From Gemmata massiliana (lineage in GTDB: Bacteria; Planctomycetota; Planctomycetia; Gemmatales; Gemmataceae), in the NCBI GenBank assembly GCA_000531095.1, contig HG799462.1:1-55354 (forward strand): DNA of 55,354 nucleotides, in the 5' to 3' direction. Both the position numbers and the translations under genes were made by a program. Numbering within the stretch: the stretch's first letter is position 1; every line of letters starts with the position of its first letter. The notes under the pieces are model-generated. The model worked only from the letters and a program-made list of their open reading frames with translations, made no database searches and was not told the DNA's origin. This document shows, in pieces, positions 36,933 to 43,645 of this stretch.

Positions 36933-37029
36933 CCTAACTCCCCGGCCCCTTCCCTAAGAAGGAAGGGGAGAAAGGCACCTCGGCTCTTTCTCCCCCTTCC
37001 TTCTTAGGGAAGGGGGCCGGGGGGTTAGG
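36933..37029 (-). repeat. Very long imperfect palindrome in the sucA-sucB spacer
   Basis: Arms at about 36933-36974 and 36986-37029 pair over about 41 bp with two single-base bulges and one mismatch. The loop is about 11 nt. The arms contain CCTTCCCTAAGAAGGAAGGGG, itself a nested palindrome, read here as a repeat unit. It lies between the sucA stop (37042) and the sucB start. Confidence 0.85.
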
Positions 37030-37041
37030 TTCTTCTCTCCG

Positions 37042-39939
37042 TTATGCCTTGGCCTTGGCCGCGTCCGTGTGCGCGCCGTGTGTGCCGTTGGACTCGACCG
37101 CGTTCCAGCCGATCCACCCCGGTCCGATCGGACCCGACGGCGTCGGCGCGAACGCGCCGTCCACGAGCAACTTCTGTTCGCGCTCGTGAACGTGGTGCGA
37201 CCCGGTCGCGGGGCTGGCACCGGCGTCGCGACCGACGTACTCGAAGGGGAAGTTCATGGCCCGCAGGCGCGGCTCCACGAACGTCCACCCGCCCATGTTT
37301 TGCGGCTCTTCCTGCACCCACACGAACTCGCGGGCACGGCGGTAGCGGCCGAGCGCGGCGGAAAGCTGTTGTTCGGGCCACGGGTACAGTTGCTCGATCC
37401 GCAGGATCGCAACCGCTTGCGTGCCGAGTTCCTCGCGCTTCTTCGCGAGGTCGTAGTACACCTTCCCGGAGCACACCAGCACGCGCGTCACCTGGTCCGG
37501 GTTGGATTTGTCGTCGAGCACTTCGCGGAAGTGCTGCCCGGTCACAAACTCGCTCACCGGCGACACCGCGGCCGGGAGCCGCAACAGGCTCTTCGGCGTC
37601 ATCACCACGAGCGGCTTGCGGAACTTCCGCTTCATCTGCCGGCGCAGGAGGTGGAAGTATTGTGACGGCGTGGTCGGGTACGCGACCTGGATGTTATCTT
37701 CCGCGCACATCTGGAGGAACCGTTCGAGCCGCGCGGAAGAGTGCTCCGGCCCCTGGCCCTCGTAAGCGTGCGGGAGCAGGAGCACGATGCCGCTGGACCG
37801 GTTCCACTTCGATTCGCACGACGTGATGAACTGGTCGATGATGACCTGCGCGCCGTTGGCGAAGTCACCGAACTGCGCCTCCCACAAAACCAGCGATTCC
37901 GGAGCATCGAGCGAGTACCCGAAATCGAACCCCATCACGGCCGCTTCGGAGAGCGAACTGTCGATCACGTCGAACGGGGCCTGCTTCGGGTCGAGGTTCG
38001 CCAGCGGGTAGTGCTCCGCGCCGGTTTCGTAATCGACCACGACCGAGTGCCGCTGCGTGAACGTCCCGCGCCGGCTGTCCTGGCCGCTGAGTCGCACCGG
38101 GGTACCTTCGAGCACCAGTGAGCCGAACGCGAGCGCCTCGCCAGTGCCCCAATCCACGGACCCGCGCTTCTTGATGTTCTCCCCGCGCGTCTGGAGCGTC
38201 TTGAGTAGGTTCGGGTGAACCGTGAACCCCTCCGGGAACGTGCCCAGCGCGGTTCCGATGCGGTCCAGAACCGCGTCACTCAATCCGGTCGCAATGGGTT
38301 CGTGCGAGTACCGATTGGTGAAGTCTTTCCAGCGCCCGGAGAAGCCCTCCATCCCGCGCTTTTTGGTCTGGCCCTTCTTCACCATCTCCTTGACTTGCTT
38401 GTGCGCCGCTTCCAACTCGTTGCGGTACGCGGCGGCGACCGTTTCGGCCTCGCGCATCGCTTCGGCGAGCTTGTCGTCGAACTCGCGAACAAGGTCCGCG
38501 ACGACGTCGGGTGTCACACTCGGGTCGTCGGGGCGCCCGGCGAGTTGGGCGGCGTAGACGGTGGAGAGCGGCGGCTTCTTGGCAATCACCTTGGCCTGGA
38601 GAGGCTGCGTGTAGCCCGGGTTGTCGCCCTCGTTGTGTCCCCAGCGGCGGTAGCACACCAGGTCGATGACCACGTCTCGCTTGAACTGCTGGCGGAACTC
38701 CAGCGCGAGTTCCGCCGCCGCCACGCACGCCTCCGGGTCTTCCGCGTTGACGTGGAAGATCGGCGCCTGCACGAACTTCGCGATGTCGGTGCAGTACTGC
38801 GTGCTGCGGGAGTCGCGCGGGTTCGTGGTGAACCCGATCTGGTTGTTCACCACGATGTGAATGGTCCCGCCGGTGCGGTACCCCGCAAGGTTCATCAGGT
38901 TGAACGTCTCCATGATGACGCCCTGACCCGCGAACGCCGCGTCGCCGTGGATGAGCACCGGTACGCCGGTGACGCGCTCTTTATCGCCGTGCTGTCGCTG
39001 CTTGGCGCGAACCCGGCCCTCGACCACCGGCCCAACGATCTCCAGGTGGCTGGGGTTGGGCGCCACAGACATGTGAACCTTCCCACCGTCGGCGGTTTCG
39101 ATGTCCGCCGAGAACCCGAGGTGGTACTTCACGTCCCCGTCGCCGTCGTGCGTGGACAGCGGGAGGTAGTTGTCCTCGAACTCGTTGAAGATTTCAGAGA
39201 AGGGCTTGTGGAGCGTGTTCGCGAGAACGTTCAGCCGGCCGCGGTGGGCCATCCCGATGACGATTTCTTTAACGCCGACCGACGGGCCTTTCTCGGTGAT
39301 CGCGTCCAGAACCGGGATGAGCGTTTCGCCACCTTCGAGCGAGAACCGTTTCTGACCGACGTACTTGGTGTGCAGGAACTTCTCGAACAGCTCGGCTTCG
39401 TGCAAGGTATTGAGAATACGGTACTTCTGCCGCAATTTGAGCATCGGCCGGTTGCAGGTCGGCTCGACACGCGACGCGATCCATCGGCGCATGTCCTGCG
39501 ACTCGATGTGCATGAACTCGATGCCGGTGGTGCCACAGTACGTGGCCCGCAGCGTATCAATCAGGTCGCCCAGCTTCACTGGGCCGTTCAGTCCGAAGTA
39601 CATGCTCCCGTCAACGACGCGGTCGAGGTCGCTGTCCGAAAGGCCGAAGTTTTCGAGTTGGAGGAGTTGGCACGGGGGAGGTGGTTGAGTCGCGAGCGGG
39701 TCGATGTCGGCCTGAAGGTGCCCGGCTTGCCGGTACCAGAACACGAGCCGCACCACTCCGGTTTGGACGCGCAGGTCCGCGGAACTCGCTGCCCCTCCGG
39801 GACTTGCGGCGGCGCCGGGGAGTGTCCCGGCGAACCGCATCCCCGCAAAGAAACCCTGCCAGGTCGGTTCGACGGAGTTGGGATCTTGTTGCCAGCGGCG
39901 GAATTGCTCTTCGAGGTACTCGCCGTTCTCGCTGAACAT
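37042..39939 (-). CDS. sucA: 2-oxoglutarate dehydrogenase E1 component
   Basis: ATG 39939 is preceded by GGAG at 7 nt. The 965-residue protein has the E1 N-terminal segment (YLEEQFRRWQQDPNSVEPTW) that binds the E2 core. The ThDP-binding and active-site motifs include GMAHRGRLNVLAN, GDAAFAGQGVIMETFN and NLAGYRTGGTIHIVVNNQIG. A C-terminal transketolase-like half ends in EEPQNMGGW. Length and order match SucA. It decarboxylates 2-oxoglutarate in the TCA cycle and hands succinyl to SucB. It is the first gene of the sucA-sucB-lpd operon. Confidence 0.97.
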   Translation of the reverse strand: MFSENGEYLEEQFRRWQQDPNSVEPTWQGFFAGMRFAGTLPGAAASPGGAASSADLRVQTGVVRLVFWYRQAGHLQADIDPLATQPPPPCQLLQLENFGLSDSDLDRVVDGSMYFGLNGPVKLGDLIDTLRATYCGTTGIEFMHIESQDMRRWIASRVEPTCNRPMLKLRQKYRILNTLHEAELFEKFLHTKYVGQKRFSLEGGETLIPVLDAITEKGPSVGVKEIVIGMAHRGRLNVLANTLHKPFSEIFNEFEDNYLPLSTHDGDGDVKYHLGFSADIETADGGKVHMSVAPNPSHLEIVGPVVEGRVRAKQRQHGDKERVTGVPVLIHGDAAFAGQGVIMETFNLMNLAGYRTGGTIHIVVNNQIGFTTNPRDSRSTQYCTDIAKFVQAPIFHVNAEDPEACVAAAELALEFRQQFKRDVVIDLVCYRRWGHNEGDNPGYTQPLQAKVIAKKPPLSTVYAAQLAGRPDDPSVTPDVVADLVREFDDKLAEAMREAETVAAAYRNELEAAHKQVKEMVKKGQTKKRGMEGFSGRWKDFTNRYSHEPIATGLSDAVLDRIGTALGTFPEGFTVHPNLLKTLQTRGENIKKRGSVDWGTGEALAFGSLVLEGTPVRLSGQDSRRGTFTQRHSVVVDYETGAEHYPLANLDPKQAPFDVIDSSLSEAAVMGFDFGYSLDAPESLVLWEAQFGDFANGAQVIIDQFITSCESKWNRSSGIVLLLPHAYEGQGPEHSSARLERFLQMCAEDNIQVAYPTTPSQYFHLLRRQMKRKFRKPLVVMTPKSLLRLPAAVSPVSEFVTGQHFREVLDDKSNPDQVTRVLVCSGKVYYDLAKKREELGTQAVAILRIEQLYPWPEQQLSAALGRYRRAREFVWVQEEPQNMGGWTFVEPRLRAMNFPFEYVGRDAGASPATGSHHVHEREQKLLVDGAFAPTPSGPIGPGWIGWNAVESNGTHGAHTDAAKAKA

Positions 39940-40453
39940 CAGAAACTCCGGAGGTGCGCGCGAGGCACAGAGCGGGGCTATCGCGGGCCGGTAAAGCTAC
40001 TGATAGCCCCCCCCCACGCGCCGGGCAAGACGAGCATGCCGACCTGCGCATTATAGCTCGCACGAGCACCACAAGGTGCCCATCGGGGCGCTTGCCCCGA
40101 GGCGCAAAAAAGATGCACAACTCCCGGGCGGAAAACTACTTCCCATTCTTAATACTCCGCGCCTGTAGCTTCTGCTGTGACGCCAAGACGCAGTCGTGCT
40201 CGAACCGAGTGCGCCCTTCTGCGGCACGAATCCCCCGCAATGCGCTGGACGTGAGCAGCAGAATTAACCTCGTTCGTTCATACGCGCGGTTCGCCGAATC
40301 ATCTGGACGGCTCGAATCAACGGACGTGACGTTCTCCGTTCGTGTGGGGAAATCGGAATCGAGTGTGCCGATCGATCGGAGATCGTGTATCGTGTGTCAG
40401 GTCGAGTACTTGTGCGATTCCCGCTCGAGCCCGATACCCCATTCTGGTGCGCG
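39940..40453. other. 514-bp divergent intergenic region
   Basis: The region lies between the sucA start and the phosphatase start. It has a 9-bp inverted repeat (39974-40010), a run of nine C (40007-40015) and a perfect 6-bp hairpin (40084-40099) followed by a short A run. No gene was recognised; the 216-codon frame crossing it looks random. An upstream GTG at 40385 could extend the phosphatase into it. Confidence 0.55.
39974..40010 (-). promoter_or_regulatory. Inverted repeat in the sucA leader
   Basis: A perfect 9-bp stem (39974-39982 with 40002-40010) and a 19-nt loop begin 35 nt upstream of the sucA start. A nine-C tract (nine G in the minus-strand transcript) overlaps its outer end. It may be a leader structure or an operator. 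Confidence 0.4.
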
Positions 40454-40942
40454 ATGCCGCCGCAGGGATTTTCCTGGGTCGAACGTCCGCGTCTTGCCGC
40501 GCTCGCGCGACCGCAATCGGCGGAAGACCTCCGCTGGCTCCGGCGCAACGGCATCGACGTGCTCGTGTCGCTCACCGAAAGCCCGCTCCCGCGGAACTGG
40601 GTGAACGACGCGGGCGTGATGGCCGTGTCCGTTCCAGTGCCGGACATGGAAGCCCCCACCGAGCGCCAGCTCGATCACGTCATCGCGACCATCCGCCGGG
40701 CGAACGGATCGGGTATGGGCGTGGCCATCCACTGTGCCGCAGGGTTGGGACGCACCGGAACTGTGCTCGCCGCGTACCTCGTCGCGTCGGGCCTCTCAGC
40801 ACGCGCAGCTCTCATCAAACTGCGCGACCTCCGCCCCGGCTCCGTAGAAACGCTCGATCAGGAACGTGCCATCGAGCAGTACGCCCGCAAGCTCGCGCTC
40901 CCGGAAGGCGAACGGACCAACGATCTCACCGATCCAGAATAA
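40454..40942 (+). CDS. Dual-specificity/tyrosine phosphatase family protein
   Basis: ATG 40454 gives a 162-residue protein starting MPPQGFSWVERPRLAALARP, a start usual in this group. A GTG at 40385 with GGAG nearby is an alternative that adds 23 residues. The CX5R active site is HCAAGLGRTG (Cys94, Arg100), and the general acid Asp lies in VPDMEAPT (Asp64). The C-terminal RDLRPGSVETLDQERAIEQY is typical of such small cysteine phosphatases. It could act on phosphoproteins or on small phosphates. The gene stands alone. Confidence 0.88.
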   Translation: MPPQGFSWVERPRLAALARPQSAEDLRWLRRNGIDVLVSLTESPLPRNWVNDAGVMAVSVPVPDMEAPTERQLDHVIATIRRANGSGMGVAIHCAAGLGRTGTVLAAYLVASGLSARAALIKLRDLRPGSVETLDQERAIEQYARKLALPEGERTNDLTDPE

Positions 40943-41052
40943 ATCGATTCGTGTGAAGATTCTTTCACACATCCGCAATTACATTGAGCCGACCCCGCGC
41001 GCGTTGTACAACTCCCGCACGCGCTCCCCACTTTTCACCCGGGTCGGCACCC

Positions 41053-42807
41053 ATGCGTCCCTTTCCCGCACTCGGCTCGCTCGCCGCGCTGTTCGCCGTG
41101 GCGATCGGTGCCGGCCTGTTCGTTGCGCCGCGCCCCGTAGAGCCGGCCCCGGTTCCGGAACGCAAGGTGAAGCTCGCGGTCCTCGTCATCTTCGACCAGA
41201 TGCGCGGGGACTTCCCAGAGCGCTGGCGCGCGCTGTTCGGCCCGAACGGGTTCGCGCGACTCCAGCGCGACGGCGCCTGGTTCACCCACTGCCACTACCC
41301 CTACGGGACCACCACCACCGGCCCGGGCCACGCTTCGATGCTCACGGGAGCGTGCCCGGACGCGCACGGCATTGTGAATAACAGTTGGGCCGAGGGCGGC
41401 CAAGAGGCGTACTGCGCCGGCTCACCGCGGTACAAGTTGGTCCCGCCAGCGCCCGTGTTCCCCGTCGAACCAAACCCCAAAGACGCCAAGGACAAGCCCG
41501 CGGCTAAAGTGCCGATGATCGGTTCCCCGGAGCGCCTCCAGAGTGAAACGGTGGCGGACGTGCTGAAAGAGGTCCACGGCGCGAAGTCGAAGGTGTTCGG
41601 CCTCTCTCTCAAGGACCGTTCCGCAATCCTGCCGACCGGAAAGCACCCGGACGGTGCCTACTGGTTCTACGGCACGTTCGGTACCTCGACGTACTACACC
41701 GAGCGCGTTCACCCGTGGGTCGAGACGTTCAACCAGTCGAAGTTCGCGGACCGGTGGTTCGGACGCGACTGGACCTACTTCCGCCCGGACGTGGATTACA
41801 CCCGGTGGAGCGGGCAATCGGATGATGTGCGCGGCGAGGGCGTTGGGGTCGGACAGCGGGGTACGTTCCCGCACCCGACCACGGGAGGGAAGCCGGCCCT
41901 CGGGAAGAACTACTACGAGGCGCTCGCGAACTCGCCGTTCGGTAACGATTTGCTTCTGGAATTCACGAAGACGTGCATCACGGCCGAGCGCCTGGGCGCT
42001 GACGATGCGCCCGACCTCCTCGTCGTCAGCTTCTCGTCGAACGACCTGATCGGGCACACATGGGGGCCGGATTCGCACGAGGTAATGGACGTCACGCTCC
42101 GCTCGGACGCGCTCATGGCCGATCTGTTGGCCTTTCTCGACACGAACGTCGGGAAGGATCGGTACCTGCTCGGCATGACCGCGGACCACGGGGTCTGCCC
42201 GTTGCCGGAAATAACGTTCGGCTCGAACCCGCCCCGCGGTCGGGTGAATCTCGCGGACCTCAGAACGCGCCTGGAAGCGCACCTCACAACCAAATTCCCG
42301 ACACCCAAGCCGGCGGACGGGAAACCCGCGCGGTGGGTCGAAGAGTTCGTCTTCCCGTGGGTGTACCTGAACCCGCGGTTGGTCACGGCGAGCGGTCAGC
42401 CACAGGCAGCAATTGCAGAAGAGGCCGCGAAGTACCTCCGCGAACTCAAGGACGGCCACGTAGCGCGGGCCTTCACGCGGACCGAACTCGCGGGGGCGTT
42501 CCCGGAATCGGACGCGATGGCGAACCGGGTGAAGCGGTCGGTTTACCCGTCCCGCAGCGGGGACGTGTTCGTGGTGCTGGACCCGCACCACTTGCCCGCC
42601 AGCAAGCCGAACGAAACGGGCACAACACACGGCGCCCCATTCAGCTACGACACACACGTGCCGCTGTTGGTGTACGGCCCCGGGATTCGCGGGGGCGTGC
42701 GCACCGAACCAACGACCCCGCAGGCGCTCGCACGCATCTTCTCGAAGTGGCTGAACGTTCGCGACCCGAAGAGCGCCGCGTTCCCGATACCGAAGACGCT
42801 CGAATAA
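41053..42807 (+). CDS. Exported alkaline phosphatase-superfamily protein, PafA-like
   Basis: ATG 41053 gives a signal anchor (about 8-25). The 584-residue protein has the superfamily metal ligands. Asp48 lies in VIFDQMRGD, the Thr nucleophile in YGTTTTGPGHASMLTG (one of residues 86-89), Asp and His in SSNDLIGHTWGPDSHE, Asp-His in MTADHGVCP and a last His in FSYDTHVPLLVYGPGI. The Thr nucleophile in a TTTTGPGH context recalls PafA-type phosphomonoesterases, which work without calcium-dependent arginine chemistry. It probably scavenges phosphate outside the cytoplasm. Confidence 0.9.
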   Translation: MRPFPALGSLAALFAVAIGAGLFVAPRPVEPAPVPERKVKLAVLVIFDQMRGDFPERWRALFGPNGFARLQRDGAWFTHCHYPYGTTTTGPGHASMLTGACPDAHGIVNNSWAEGGQEAYCAGSPRYKLVPPAPVFPVEPNPKDAKDKPAAKVPMIGSPERLQSETVADVLKEVHGAKSKVFGLSLKDRSAILPTGKHPDGAYWFYGTFGTSTYYTERVHPWVETFNQSKFADRWFGRDWTYFRPDVDYTRWSGQSDDVRGEGVGVGQRGTFPHPTTGGKPALGKNYYEALANSPFGNDLLLEFTKTCITAERLGADDAPDLLVVSFSSNDLIGHTWGPDSHEVMDVTLRSDALMADLLAFLDTNVGKDRYLLGMTADHGVCPLPEITFGSNPPRGRVNLADLRTRLEAHLTTKFPTPKPADGKPARWVEEFVFPWVYLNPRLVTASGQPQAAIAEEAAKYLRELKDGHVARAFTRTELAGAFPESDAMANRVKRSVYPSRSGDVFVVLDPHHLPASKPNETGTTHGAPFSYDTHVPLLVYGPGIRGGVRTEPTTPQALARIFSKWLNVRDPKSAAFPIPKTLE

Positions 42808-42823
42808 ACGTGGTGCAGACGGC

Positions 42824-42878
42824 AAACACAATCGGCCCGGGCACCTCATCACGCGAGGTACCCGGGCCGATCGTGTTT
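42824..42878. terminator. Strong bidirectional terminator
   Basis: Arms of about 23 bp (42824-42847 with 42855-42878) pair with two mismatched or wobble positions around a 7-nt loop. It lies 16 nt after the phosphatase stop and 9 nt from the stop of the convergent gene at 42888, and ends in TTT. Confidence 0.8.
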
Positions 42879-42887
42879 GATCCGTAA

Positions 42888-43208
42888 TCAGTTGTGCGTG
42901 CTGTGTTCCGTGGTCGGCATGGTGACCGTACCGAGCGGCATGGTGAACTCGTTGATGATTGCTTCGTGCACGTTAAGCAGGAGCGCCCACAATGAGCCAC
43001 GGTCATCAAGGGTGATCGGGCCGCGTTCCGGGGCGTCTTCGTTCGCACCCACGGGCTGTGACGGGAGGTAATACTCCCGCGTGACCGGGTCCAGTTCGCG
43101 CCCCTCGGAGTGGGGGTTCGGTTGCAGTCCCGGCGGGGCGGCCACGGTCGTTCCGCACACCACCAACGCGCCGATCGACCCCAGCAGCATTCGCCGCAGC
43201 ATTCGCAT
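42888..43208 (-). CDS. Small exported protein of unknown function
   Basis: ATG 43208 gives a 106-residue protein with a signal peptide (LLGSIGALVVCGTTVAAPPG). The mature part of about 80 residues (REYYLPSQPVGANEDAPERG, then SLWALLLNVHEAIINEFTM) contains no family I recognise. A TTG at 43229 would add 7 residues, and ATG at 43202 is another option; none has a good Shine-Dalgarno. It converges on the PafA-like phosphatase. The 5' side faces a 416-bp repeat-bearing gap. Confidence 0.6.
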   Translation of the reverse strand: MRMLRRMLLGSIGALVVCGTTVAAPPGLQPNPHSEGRELDPVTREYYLPSQPVGANEDAPERGPITLDDRGSLWALLLNVHEAIINEFTMPLGTVTMPTTEHSTHN

Positions 43209-43645
43209 CCGTCCGTTAAGAGCAAACAACCCGATGCGGGTCCGTCGCGCACTGGTTGTTTGGTTAGAAGGACGGCTCTATAGCTTTCTTCCTGGTTCCC
43301 GCAATGGGAAACTGACAATTGCGCTCAACTCGATCTGCCCCAGAGTCATTCAAACCTGGGACCGCGGGCATCTTGCCCGCTCTTCCGGACAACAGTATCC
43401 CAGGCACTCACCACTCGTCCGGAACCGCGGGCATCTTGCTCGCCCTTCGCTGCCAAAGTCAGAAAAGCGGGCAAGATGCCCGCGGTCCCAGGTGAAAGCC
43501 CCCCAGTTTGCCGCAAACGATTCGCTTGACCGGTCCGAGCCGCCGGCTTACGATTACTTCCATCCCGCCAGAACGCTCCTTACCAACCGCGGGGGGCCAC
43601 AGCCCCTCAACTCACCAGATTAACTCACCTCGGAGAGCCCCGACC
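43209..43645. other. 437-bp intergenic region with a MITE-like element
   Basis: The region lies between the divergent small exported gene and the PPC gene. Its centre is the 138-bp inverted-repeat element at 43355-43492. The rest carries no recognisable gene; a 180-codon frame passes through the repeats and is not credible. Confidence 0.6.
43355..43492. repeat. 138-bp MITE-like element with perfect 27-bp terminal inverted repeats
   Basis: The ends 43355-43381 and 43466-43492 are perfect inverse complements over 27 bp. The core unit CCGCGGGCATCTTGCC is present three times: at the left end, at about 43425-43443 with one change, and inverted at the right end. A second inverted pair (TTCCGGAC at 43383-43390 with GTCCGGAA at 43417-43424) is nested between the first two copies. 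It encodes no protein. Confidence 0.85.

Noticed and set aside
35774..36937. 387-codon plus-strand frame opposite sucB
   Set aside because: The product is low-complexity Arg/Asp/His wording antisense to a recognised E2 gene.
38215..40056. 613-codon plus-strand frame opposite sucA
   Set aside because: It is antisense to a gene with clear catalytic motifs; the product is rich in Arg, Val and His as expected of a GC-rich shadow frame.
40385..40453. GTG 40385 as start of the dual-specificity phosphatase
   Set aside because: It has a weak GGAG nearby but adds a hydrophobic stretch not needed for the fold; the conserved start MPPQGFSWV is at 40454. It remains possible.
43355..43492. CRISPR-like array of CCGCGGGCATCTTGCC copies
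   Set aside because: Only three copies, one inverted, and no regular spacers or cas genes; the pattern is that of an inverted-repeat element.
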